DNA from: Archangium sp.
GTDB lineage: Bacteria > Myxococcota > Myxococcia > Myxococcales > Myxococcaceae
Reading direction: 5' to 3'
Assembly (NCBI GenBank): GCA_030681645.1
Contig: JAUXRX010000065.1
Coordinates: 62,001 to 126,000 of the forward strand
Length of the DNA: 64,000 nt
How positions within the stretch are numbered: the stretch's first letter is position 1; each line of letters opens with the position of its first letter. The position numbers and the translations under genes are program-made. A model generated the notes under the pieces. That model was given only the letters and a program-made list of their open reading frames with translations, was not told where the DNA came from and did no database searches. Below, in pieces: positions 43,833 to 50,825 of this stretch.

Positions 43833-44617
43833 CGGAGGTTGGTGAGCTTCTGGAGCATCTGGTCCGCGGTCTGGATGACCTTGGAGTTGAGCTCGTACGA
43901 GCGCTGGGTGGAGATCATCGCGACCATCTCTTCGACGGCCTTGACGTTCGAGCCCTCGAGCGCGCCCTGCCTGATGGAGCCCGCGCCCTGTTCACCGGGC
44001 CGGCCGATGATCGCGGCGCCGCTGGCGAGGGTCTCGACGTAGAGGTTGCCGCCGATGGCCGAGAGGCCGGCGGGGTTGACGAAGGTGCACAGCTCGAGCT
44101 GGCCGACTTCGTGAGGCTTGCCCTTGGTGTCGGTGGTCTCGACCGAGACGACGCCCTGCTCGTTGATGGTGACCGCGGTGGTGTCCTTGGGGAAGGTGAT
44201 CTGCGGCTCGACCAGCTCGCCGCGCATGGTGACCAGGCGGCCCTCGGCGTCGACCTTGAAGTTGCCGGCGCGGGTGTAGCCGAACTCCCCGTTGGGCTGC
44301 GTGACGCGGAAGAGGCCGTCGCCCTGGATGGCGAGGTCGAGCGGGTTCTCGGTGGCCTCGGCGTCGCCCTGGCTGAAGCTGCGGCTGGTGCCCGAGGTGC
44401 GCACGCCCAGGCCGACCTGCAGCGGCACGGGCGCGGAACCCCCGTTCGGCGTCGGCGCGCCCGGGCTGCGAATGCTCTCGGAGAGCAGGTCTTCGAAGTC
44501 GGCGCGGGACTTCTTGAAGCCGGTGGTGTTCGCGTTCGCCAGGTTGTTGGCGATGGTGTCCATCTTCGTCTGCTGGGCGTCCATGCCGGTGGCGGCGGTG
44601 TAGAGCGAGCGCATCAT
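43829..44617 (-). CDS. flgG: Flagellar distal rod protein FlgG
   Basis: A 262-residue rod protein with full family hallmarks: MMRSLYTAATGMDAQQTKMD, NNLANANTTGFKKSRADF, GDGLFRVTQPNGEFGYTRAG and the C-terminal VKAVEEMVAMISTQRSYELN with IQTADQMLQKLTNLR. It makes the distal rod that passes through the P and L rings. It begins 27 bp after flgF with a GGAAGAAAGGGAA purine run upstream and overlaps flgA by 4 bp. Confidence 0.97.
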   Translation of the reverse strand: MMRSLYTAATGMDAQQTKMDTIANNLANANTTGFKKSRADFEDLLSESIRSPGAPTPNGGSAPVPLQVGLGVRTSGTSRSFSQGDAEATENPLDLAIQGDGLFRVTQPNGEFGYTRAGNFKVDAEGRLVTMRGELVEPQITFPKDTTAVTINEQGVVSVETTDTKGKPHEVGQLELCTFVNPAGLSAIGGNLYVETLASGAAIIGRPGEQGAGSIRQGALEGSNVKAVEEMVAMISTQRSYELNSKVIQTADQMLQKLTNLR

Positions 44618-44644
44618 GGTGGTGGTGTTCCCTTTCTTCCTGCT

Positions 44645-45355
44645 TCAGCGGACGCGACCGACCTCGGAAGCGCGTTCATCCATGCGGCGGTAGGTCTGCA
44701 GGGCCTGCATCGAGGTCTCGAAGTGGCGCTGGGCCGAGACGAGCTGCACGGCGGCCTCGAGGGGGCTGGCGTTGCCGGTCTCGATCTCCCCGAGGCGCAG
44801 GGTGTCGGCCGACGGCGTGAGCGACTTCTGATCGTGCGGAGCGAGGAGGGAAGGGCCGATGCGATCGACCGGACCGTTCACCTCGAAGAGGGCGAGCTCG
44901 GCGATCTTGGTGTTGTTGGCGAAGACGCTGCCGGTGGTGTCGACGTGCACGCGCGCGCCCAGCGGCGTCATGATCGCGTTGCCGTCGCGGCCGATGACGG
45001 GGCGGCCGGCCGCCGTCAGGCCACCGTCGCGCTCGACCTGGAGGTGGCCGTTGCGGGTGAGCGCCACGCCGGTGGAGGTCTGCACGCCGAGGAAGCTCTT
45101 GCCGCTGGGGACGACGTCGAGGGGGTTGCCGGTCTGCACCACGGCGCCGTTGGAGAGATCGAGCTGGGTGGCGACGGCGGCGGGGTAGACCTTGCTGGAG
45201 TTGTGCAGGTCGCCCTTCGCGAGGAACGACTCGAAGCTGGGGCGCTCGGCCTTGAAGCCAGGCGTCTGCGCGTTGGCGAGGTTGTCAGAGATGGACTCGA
45301 GCTGAGCCATCCGTGCCGAAGCGCCGTTCATGCTCACGTAGATTCCGTCTGACAT
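44645..45355 (-). CDS. flgF: Flagellar proximal rod protein FlgF
   Basis: A 236-residue rod-family protein: MSDGIYVSMNGASARMAQLE, DNLANAQTPGFKAERPSF, TGVALTRNGHLQVERDGGL and the C-terminal ASPLEAAVQLVSAQRHFETS. The ATG at 45355 is selected because the family N-terminus begins here; the frame stays open ten codons upstream but those codons overlap a sigma-54-like promoter. No Shine-Dalgarno lies before this ATG. It is the first gene of the long minus-strand flagellar unit. Confidence 0.92.
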   Translation of the reverse strand: MSDGIYVSMNGASARMAQLESISDNLANAQTPGFKAERPSFESFLAKGDLHNSSKVYPAAVATQLDLSNGAVVQTGNPLDVVPSGKSFLGVQTSTGVALTRNGHLQVERDGGLTAAGRPVIGRDGNAIMTPLGARVHVDTTGSVFANNTKIAELALFEVNGPVDRIGPSLLAPHDQKSLTPSADTLRLGEIETGNASPLEAAVQLVSAQRHFETSMQALQTYRRMDERASEVGRVR

Positions 45356-45368
45356 GCGTGGGCTCATG

Positions 45369-45384
45369 AGCAGCGGCTGTGCCA
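45369..45384 (-). promoter_or_regulatory. Sigma-54 promoter candidate for the flgF operon
   Basis: Minus-strand TGGCACAGCCGCTGCT, against consensus TGGCACG-N4-TTGCW: the essential GG and GC are 10 bases apart and only the G after CAC and the first T of TTGC differ. A start 12 bases beyond the -12 C would fall at about 45358, three bases before the flgF ATG, implying an almost leaderless mRNA. Confidence 0.6.
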
Positions 45385-45501
45385 CGCGCTCACGGCGGTC
45401 GGTGCCGGGCCCCGGGGCGGGGCGGCGGAATCAGCCGGGCAGAACCGGCCGGGCGTTGAGCGCGCGTCAGCGTCATGACCACCCCGATGGGTGGCCACTG
45501 A

Positions 45502-45545
45502 CTCCCTCTCCCCGAGGGGGAGAGGGTTGGGGTGAGGGCAAACCC
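45502..45545. repeat. Dispersed palindromic repeat family B, copy in the flgF-fliJ divergent region
   Basis: CTCCCTCTCCCCGAGGGGG then AGAGGGTTGGGGTGAGGG. It sits between the two divergent sigma-54-like sites. The 268-bp gap otherwise holds the two promoter candidates and a GC-rich stretch (45410-45425) without clear function. Confidence 0.85.
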
Positions 45546-45595
45546 TGAAGTGCTGACGGACCCTGTACGAGCTCAGCCGTTCCAGCCACTTCCAC

Positions 45596-45611
45596 AGGCG
45601 CAAGCCGTGCA
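45596..45611 (+). promoter_or_regulatory. Sigma-54 promoter candidate for fliJ
   Basis: AGGCGCAAGCCGTGCA keeps the invariant GG-N10-GC geometry and TGCA end of sigma-54 sites, with four deviations from consensus. The predicted transcript start (about 45622) is two bases before the fliJ ATG, mirroring the flgF side. Confidence 0.5.
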
Positions 45612-45623
45612 ATCCGCCCCGCC

Positions 45624-46043
45624 ATGGTTCGCACGAGGCTCGACTCAGTGGTGCAGGTAAAGGAACGGGCGGAAGACAGAGCCGGCCAGGCGCTGGCGCG
45701 AGCAGAGTCCGCCGTCACCGCCGCCAGGGCGAAGGTCGAAGAAGCCCGCCGAGCCGCCTCGCAGGACTACCGGTCCCGCGCCGACGTCTCGCAGTGGGAG
45801 CTGACGGAGCTCGCCCACCACCGCGCCCTGACCGACGCGAAGAAGGCGCAGAAGGACCTCGAGGCGCTGCAGAAGTCAGCGCTCACGGTGCGCGCCAGCT
45901 ACATCACCGCGCACCAGTCGGCCGAGGTGGTGCGTCGCGTGGCGGATTCCCGCCGTGAAGAGGCGGTGCGCGAGCTGAACCGCGTGGAAGACAAGGCGCT
46001 CGACGAGGCCGCCTCGCTGCTTCATTTCCGCCGCGCCAGTTGA
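45624..46043 (+). CDS. fliJ: Flagellar export component FliJ
   Basis: A 139-residue protein that is one long antiparallel coiled coil. The N-terminus MVRTRLDSVVQVKERAEDRA matches the FliJ pattern (RLxxVLxxRExxE), and the rest is Ala/Glu/Arg-rich heptads with no Pro. FliJ links the FliI ATPase ring to the FlhA export gate. There is no Shine-Dalgarno before the ATG, though a sigma-54-like site lies 12 bases upstream. It is divergent from flgF. FliJ is poorly conserved, so context carries part of the call. Confidence 0.82.
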   Translation: MVRTRLDSVVQVKERAEDRAGQALARAESAVTAARAKVEEARRAASQDYRSRADVSQWELTELAHHRALTDAKKAQKDLEALQKSALTVRASYITAHQSAEVVRRVADSRREEAVRELNRVEDKALDEAASLLHFRRAS

Positions 46044-46045
46044 AA

Positions 46046-46171
46046 CCTCTCCCTGCGAAGCGGGGAGAGGTCGGCCGCAGGCCGGGTGAGGGGCGCTTTG
46101 GGCTTCGGGCGATCGGCCCTCACCCCAGCCCCCCCAGCCCTCTCGCCGCAGCGCAGGGAGAGGGAGACAGG
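46046..46171. repeat. Two family B palindromic repeats in opposite orientation after fliJ
   Basis: 46046-46095 carries a CCTCTCCCTGCGAAGCGGGG stem with AGAGG and GGTGAGGGG flank; 46117-46171 carries CCCTCACCCCAG, CCCTCTCGCCGCAGCGCAGG and GAGAGGGAGACAGG. Together they fill the gap between fliJ and the coiled-coil gene. Confidence 0.8.
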
Positions 46172-46222
46172 CGCGCCCCCATCCGTATGGAGATCGCCGC
46201 CGAGGTCTGAGACGCTCCCTGA

Positions 46223-48370
46223 ATGGTCGCGAAGGCCCGGGGGGCGATGTCGAGGGTTCGCGGCTCGGACATCGATGCAGGCGTGCATCTGGACACCGAT
46301 GCGGGCCCCGTCGACGTCGGGCTCGCGGTCTCGGAGACGGCGGTGGGCGTGGTGATCGACGCGCCCGGGCTGGGGCGGCTGCGGGTGGCCTTCGACGTCG
46401 ATGCCGAGGGCGCAGCGCGGCTCACGGCGTTGTCGCGGAAGAGCTTCGCCGCCGAGCCCTTCGTCGCGCCGATCTTCGTGATGGACCAGGCGCGGGTGGA
46501 TGAGCTGCAGGCCCTGCTCTCCACGACGCAGGCCGAGCGGGACGCGGCGAGCGCTGAGCTGCAGCAGGCGCTGAGCCGCTTGAGCAGCGCAGAGGGCGAA
46601 CGCGACGTGCACGCGGCCTCGGCGGAAGCGCTGGCCGAGCGGCTGAGCGCGCTCGAGGCGAAGCTCGCAGACACCACGGCCCGGCTCAGCACCGTGGAAG
46701 GTGAGCTGCCTGGTGCGACCGAGGCGCTCGGGGCGATGACGGCAGCGCGCGACACCCAGCTCGCTGCGGCGGAGGCGCTCGAGGCGAAGCTCGCAGACAC
46801 CACGGCCCGGCTCAGCACCGTGGAAGGCGAGCTGGCTGGTGCGACCGGGGCGCTGGGGGCGATGACGGCAGAGCGCGACGCTCAGCTCGCCGCGGCGAAG
46901 GCGCTCGAGGCGAAGCTCGCAGACACCGCGGCGCGCCTCAGCACGGTGGAAGGCGAGCTGCCCGGGGCGACTGAGGCGCTCGGTGCGATGACGGCGGAGC
47001 GCGACGCCCGGCTGGCCGCGGCGCAGGCGCTGGAGGCGAAGCTGGCAGCCACCGCCGAGGCGCTCGGGGAAATGACGGCAGAGCGCGATCAGCAGCTCGC
47101 CGCGGCGCAGGCGTTCGAGGCGAAGCTCGCAGACGCAGGGGAGGCGCTCGGGGTGATGACGGCAGAGCGCGACACCCAGCGCTCCGCCGCGCAAGCAGTC
47201 GAGGCGCGGCTCGAGGCCCTGACGGCGGTGCACGAAGAGAAGGTGCAGTTGCTGGACGAGACGGAGGCCGAGCTGGCGGAGGCGAGACGAACGGCAGAGG
47301 GGCTCCGGCCGCGGCTCGAGCACGCCGAGCAGCTCGCGAAGGACCTGTCGGCGCAGGTGACGGCCGAGCGGCGCCGGGGCACCGAGCTGACCGCGAGGCG
47401 CTTCGATGCGGAAGAGGCGCTCGCCGAGCTGACGGAGCAGCGAGACGCCCAGCTGGCCCGCGCACAGGCGCTCGAGGCCGAGCACGAGGCGGCGGTGCAG
47501 TTGCTGCGGCAGACGGAAGTGGAGCGCGACGGCCACTCACATCACGCCAGCTCGCTCGAGGCGTCTTCGGCTCAGCTCGCCGACGAGGTGGCGCGGGTCA
47601 CCTCGCAGCTGGCTCTGAGCCAGCAGGAAGCGGAGCGCGCGCTCGATGAGGTGCGTTCCCGGCTGCAGGAGGTGGAGCAGGCGCTCAGCGCCGAGCGCGA
47701 GAAGTCCGGCGGGCTCGAGGCCGAGGTGGCGAAGCAGAAAGAGGACCTGGAGCGACGCCAGGCGACGTTGGAAGAGGAGCAGGCGCTGCGCGACGAGATG
47801 GTGCGCGACCTGGCCTTCATCCAGTCGCAGGTGTCGGATCTGTCCACCACCAAGGGCGCGCTGGTGAGCCGCATCGATCAGATGTCGAAGCGCGAGGTGA
47901 AGCGGCAGAAGTCGTCGGCGGAGATCTCGGATCTCCTGCGAGATGCCGAGGTGGTGGCGGCGGACAAGCAGACGACGGCGCGCAGGCTCCAGGCGCATGC
48001 CGGCCGGTTGGAGGAGCAGCTGGTCGAGCTCAACCGAATCAACGAAGGGCTGCAGGCGCGGCTGCTGGACGCCGAGACCGCGCACGCGCAACTGGTGGAG
48101 GTGACCGGCGAGCGGGATCGCCTCAAGGTCGACATCGCGTTCTTCCAGAAGCAGATCGGCGCGCTCCACCGCACCTCGCAGGCGCGCCCCGGAGTCGCCG
48201 CACCGGCCTCGGCGCCGCCCGTGGCGCCGAGCATTGCTCCCGCTGCGTCACCAGCGAGGGCTCCGGTTCCCAGCGTGGCGCCGGCAGTCGCGCCGGTCGC
48301 CGCTCCCGCCCCTTCAGCTCCGGCGCTCCCCGACGAGTGGGCCGATTTCCTGGAGCCCCTCAAGAAGTGA
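46223..48370 (+). CDS. Long coiled-coil protein with tandem repeats, unknown function
   Basis: A 715-residue protein. The first 85 residues form a small beta-rich domain (AGVHLDTDAGPVDVGLAVSE, GLGRLRVAFDVDAEG) of no recognised family. From about residue 90 to 640 it is continuous coiled coil, including repeat units of LEAKLADTTARLSTVEGEL followed by GAMTAERDAQLAAA. The C-terminal 70 residues are Ala/Pro/Val-rich and disordered, ending DEWADFLEPLKK. There is no signal peptide or membrane segment. The start is uncertain: ATG at 46223 or at 46247 (SRVRGSD). It follows fliJ on the same strand and may be a flagellar or polar scaffold, but the gap with two repeats weakens the operon argument. It ends 8 bp from the convergent lipoprotein gene. 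Confidence 0.78.
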   Translation: MVAKARGAMSRVRGSDIDAGVHLDTDAGPVDVGLAVSETAVGVVIDAPGLGRLRVAFDVDAEGAARLTALSRKSFAAEPFVAPIFVMDQARVDELQALLSTTQAERDAASAELQQALSRLSSAEGERDVHAASAEALAERLSALEAKLADTTARLSTVEGELPGATEALGAMTAARDTQLAAAEALEAKLADTTARLSTVEGELAGATGALGAMTAERDAQLAAAKALEAKLADTAARLSTVEGELPGATEALGAMTAERDARLAAAQALEAKLAATAEALGEMTAERDQQLAAAQAFEAKLADAGEALGVMTAERDTQRSAAQAVEARLEALTAVHEEKVQLLDETEAELAEARRTAEGLRPRLEHAEQLAKDLSAQVTAERRRGTELTARRFDAEEALAELTEQRDAQLARAQALEAEHEAAVQLLRQTEVERDGHSHHASSLEASSAQLADEVARVTSQLALSQQEAERALDEVRSRLQEVEQALSAEREKSGGLEAEVAKQKEDLERRQATLEEEQALRDEMVRDLAFIQSQVSDLSTTKGALVSRIDQMSKREVKRQKSSAEISDLLRDAEVVAADKQTTARRLQAHAGRLEEQLVELNRINEGLQARLLDAETAHAQLVEVTGERDRLKVDIAFFQKQIGALHRTSQARPGVAAPASAPPVAPSIAPAASPARAPVPSVAPAVAPVAAPAPSAPALPDEWADFLEPLKK
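46652..47281. repeat. Tandem coding repeat, units of 126 and 84 bp
   Basis: Unit starts at 46652, 46778, 46904, 47030, 47114 and 47198 give spacings of 126, 126, 126, 84 and 84 bp (42 and 28 residues). Each starts with a CTCGAGGCGAAGCTCGCAG-type phrase. All lengths are multiples of 14 residues, so coiled-coil phase is kept. Confidence 0.85.
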
Positions 48371-48378
48371 GTACGCCC

Positions 48379-48903
48379 TCAGAGGACCTGAGCGTGAAGA
48401 CCTGCGTCGAGGTCGCCGCAGCTCGTCACGGCCCCGGGCTCGAAGACGTTCACCAACGGGGCCTCGGCGCTGAACTCGGTGGGGGCGAAGGGGTTCGTGC
48501 GCGTCGTCATGAAGAGCCCGCCGTCCTGGGCTGCGTCGTTCACCGAGATGCCGACCGAGTAGTAGTACCGCTCGGGCTGCTCGAGCACCATGCAGGCCGT
48601 CACCGACCACACGCCCGCGTCGAGGGTGGTGCTCAGCCCCGTCGGGTGGCCCACCAACCGCAGGTCGACGCGCGCCTCGTCGGCCTGACCGGCGAGGCGG
48701 AAGTGCACGGGGCAACACAGGCCTGCGTCGACCTCGGGCGGCCCTGCGTCCAGGAGGTCTTCGTCAGTGATGTCGGGGGGCACCCCATGCGGGGGCGCCC
48801 CGGCGATGGGCGCGTCGCGTCGAAGCTCGGGTGGCGGCGGCTCGGGGGCGCACGCGACGACGGCGACGCCCAACGTCAATGACAGGAGCGTGAGCCTCCT
48901 CAT
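48379..48903 (-). CDS. Small lipoprotein, last gene of the four-gene exported operon
   Basis: A 174-residue predicted lipoprotein. Signal peptide MRRLTLLSLTLGVAVVAC with lipobox VVAC, then a Pro-rich spacer (APEPPPPELRRDAPIAG), then a compact domain with Cys in CCPVHFRLAG, SVTACMVL and VTSCGDL. The core resembles a small beta sandwich (ARVDLRLVGHPTGLSTTLDA, YYYSVGISVND). Not a recognised family. The start overlaps the stop of the HEAT/vitellogenin-like gene by 4 bp, so it is made together with the three large proteins upstream. It could be the outer-membrane anchor or a surface adaptor of that set; this is inference. Confidence 0.78.
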   Translation of the reverse strand: MRRLTLLSLTLGVAVVACAPEPPPPELRRDAPIAGAPPHGVPPDITDEDLLDAGPPEVDAGLCCPVHFRLAGQADEARVDLRLVGHPTGLSTTLDAGVWSVTACMVLEQPERYYYSVGISVNDAAQDGGLFMTTRTNPFAPTEFSAEAPLVNVFEPGAVTSCGDLDAGLHAQVL

Positions 48904-50825
48904 CGGAGCACCTCTGACACTTCCGCCGGGGTCAGGATGTCGGTGAAGGCGTTCAAGATGCCTGTGTCGCGCTCACGCCGCGCCTGCGCCACGAGGTAGC
49001 CGCGGAACGCGGGGTCTTGAATCAGCGCGCTCTTCGCGAGGAAACGAATGATGGTCTTGCGGTCGATGGGGGACCTGGTGCGCGCGAGGTCTTCCTGGGC
49101 CTGCCGGGTCATCGCGGCCGATGGGGCGACCTGCGCGTCGAAGTATTGCCGCCTGATCGTGATGTAGAGCTGCCGACGCACGAAGGGGTGGCTCTCGCGC
49201 TGCAGCCAGGCCAGCGCCGCCGCCTCAGACGCCTTCGGGTCCATGCGCCGGAACGCGTGCGCCGCGGCGACCCGGGTGTGGAAGTCGCCAGACGCCGAGG
49301 CCGGCGTGATGAGGGGCAGCGTCGCGACGTCGCCGAGGTTGCCGAGCGCCTTGAGCGCCGAGTGCGCCACCTGCGAGTCGACGTTCGCGCCGGTGAGCAG
49401 CTGCGCGAAGGTCTCGCGGGCGACGGTCTCGAGCTCAGGCTCTCCTCTCAGGCCGGCCATCATGCCCAGCGCGAGCAGGTTCTCGCCCCGCAGGAAGTTC
49501 TGCTTGTGCTCGAGCGGCCCGGTGTTGCCGAGGGCCTCCTGCGCGAGCTCGCGCGCGAACGACACGCCCACGTCGGGCCGGTCGAGGAGGTTGAACGTCG
49601 CGCGCACCCGGTCCATCGGTGGCTCGGTGAGGTCGCGGCGAATCGCCAGGAGCGCCTCGCGGCCCTCGGTCACCCGCGCCTTGCCGATGGCCGTGTAGAG
49701 CGGCGCGATGGCGACAGCGGGAATGCGCCGCGCGTGCAGGCGCTCGACCGCCAGCTGAATGCCCTCGGGGTGCACTTCGAACCACGCCGAGAGATCGGGC
49801 CAGGTCTCCTGAATGCCCACGGCGCTGACGCTGCGACGATAGAACTGCTCGAGCGCCTCGTCGGGCGTCTGGCCGCTCACCCGGCCGCGTCGCTCGACGT
49901 CGTACTTGTTGAAGGGGCGCTCAGCGTGGCGCCGCGCCGCGGTGCGCGGCAGCAGGTCTTCCCAAAGGAAGTCGCCCTCGTTCACCTCGACGGCCAGCAG
50001 CGGGCTCGGGTCGACGCGCGTCAGCTCGAGGGAGGCGCTGACCGGGCCCTCGGCGAGCGTGAGCGCGGTGCGCGACTGGATCGACTCGAACCATGGGCCC
50101 GCCCCCAGCTCGACCGACATCAGCCCGTTCGCGGGCACGTCGAGGGCGCTGGACTGCCAGAGAGACTCGTACGCCTGCACGTGGCGCTCGATGCGCGTCC
50201 CGTCTTTCACCCGCGAGAAGGTCGCGTTGAACTGGCCGAGCGCGTCCTCGAGGCCGAGCGGGCCGGGCGTCAACGTGAAGAAGGTGCCCCACACCAGGGC
50301 TTGCTGGTTGCGCGCAGCATCTCGCGGCAGATCGCGCTGGCGCGCGAAGCGCAGCAGCCGGCAGTCGCGGGCCAGCTCGACGAGGAAGGGCGGCGAGAGC
50401 TCCCGCGCGGCGACGCCCGCGGCGCGCAGTTCGAGGTCGGTGAGCTGGCCGACCAGCACCGAGCCGTCATCGGACGCGCGTACCCCGCGCACCCGCAGCA
50501 CGCCAGTCAGCGTCGCCGCCAGCGCCGGGCTGTCGGCCGGCACGCCGGGCACCTCGGACGAGGTGGTCGAGCTCGAGCTCAGCTTGAAAGCCAGCTGCTG
50601 ACCCGGGGCCACTACGCAGCCCGTCCGGGCGCCTGCGGTGGCGTCGGTGGGCATCGCGGCGAGCGGGGCGGGGCTGGCGGTGACGGACACCGGTTGCCTG
50701 CCGACCTGACCCTGGCCCGGCGGCTGCGTGGCCGCTGGAGCGCCCACCGGCTCGAAGCGGGCGACCCACAGCACAGTGACGACGAGGGCCGCGAGCAGCG
50801 ACGCCGAGAGCAGCGCGGTTCTCAT
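48900..50825 (-). CDS. Exported HEAT-repeat protein resembling the vitellogenin/lipoprotein N-terminal module
   Basis: A 641-residue exported protein. The ATG at 50825 overlaps the upstream stop (ATGA) and opens a signal segment MRTALLSASLLAALVVTVLW; no lipobox Cys. Residues about 65-300 are beta-rich (GQQLAFKLSSSSTTSSEVPG, VLRVRGVRASDDGSVLVGQL) like the N-sheet of large lipid transfer proteins. Residues about 370-640 are helical HEAT-type repeats with VAHSALKALGNLGDVATLPL near 490, strikingly like the LALGNxG phrase of vitellogenin_N, then TRVAAAHAFRRMDPKASEAA and ESHPFVRRQLYITIRRQ. This order (beta barrel, then helical arch) is that of vitellogenin, apoB and MTP. Lipid binding is a family-based inference. 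It lies third in the operon. Confidence 0.8.
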   Translation of the reverse strand: MRTALLSASLLAALVVTVLWVARFEPVGAPAATQPPGQGQVGRQPVSVTASPAPLAAMPTDATAGARTGCVVAPGQQLAFKLSSSSTTSSEVPGVPADSPALAATLTGVLRVRGVRASDDGSVLVGQLTDLELRAAGVAARELSPPFLVELARDCRLLRFARQRDLPRDAARNQQALVWGTFFTLTPGPLGLEDALGQFNATFSRVKDGTRIERHVQAYESLWQSSALDVPANGLMSVELGAGPWFESIQSRTALTLAEGPVSASLELTRVDPSPLLAVEVNEGDFLWEDLLPRTAARRHAERPFNKYDVERRGRVSGQTPDEALEQFYRRSVSAVGIQETWPDLSAWFEVHPEGIQLAVERLHARRIPAVAIAPLYTAIGKARVTEGREALLAIRRDLTEPPMDRVRATFNLLDRPDVGVSFARELAQEALGNTGPLEHKQNFLRGENLLALGMMAGLRGEPELETVARETFAQLLTGANVDSQVAHSALKALGNLGDVATLPLITPASASGDFHTRVAAAHAFRRMDPKASEAAALAWLQRESHPFVRRQLYITIRRQYFDAQVAPSAAMTRQAQEDLARTRSPIDRKTIIRFLAKSALIQDPAFRGYLVAQARRERDTGILNAFTDILTPAEVSEVLR

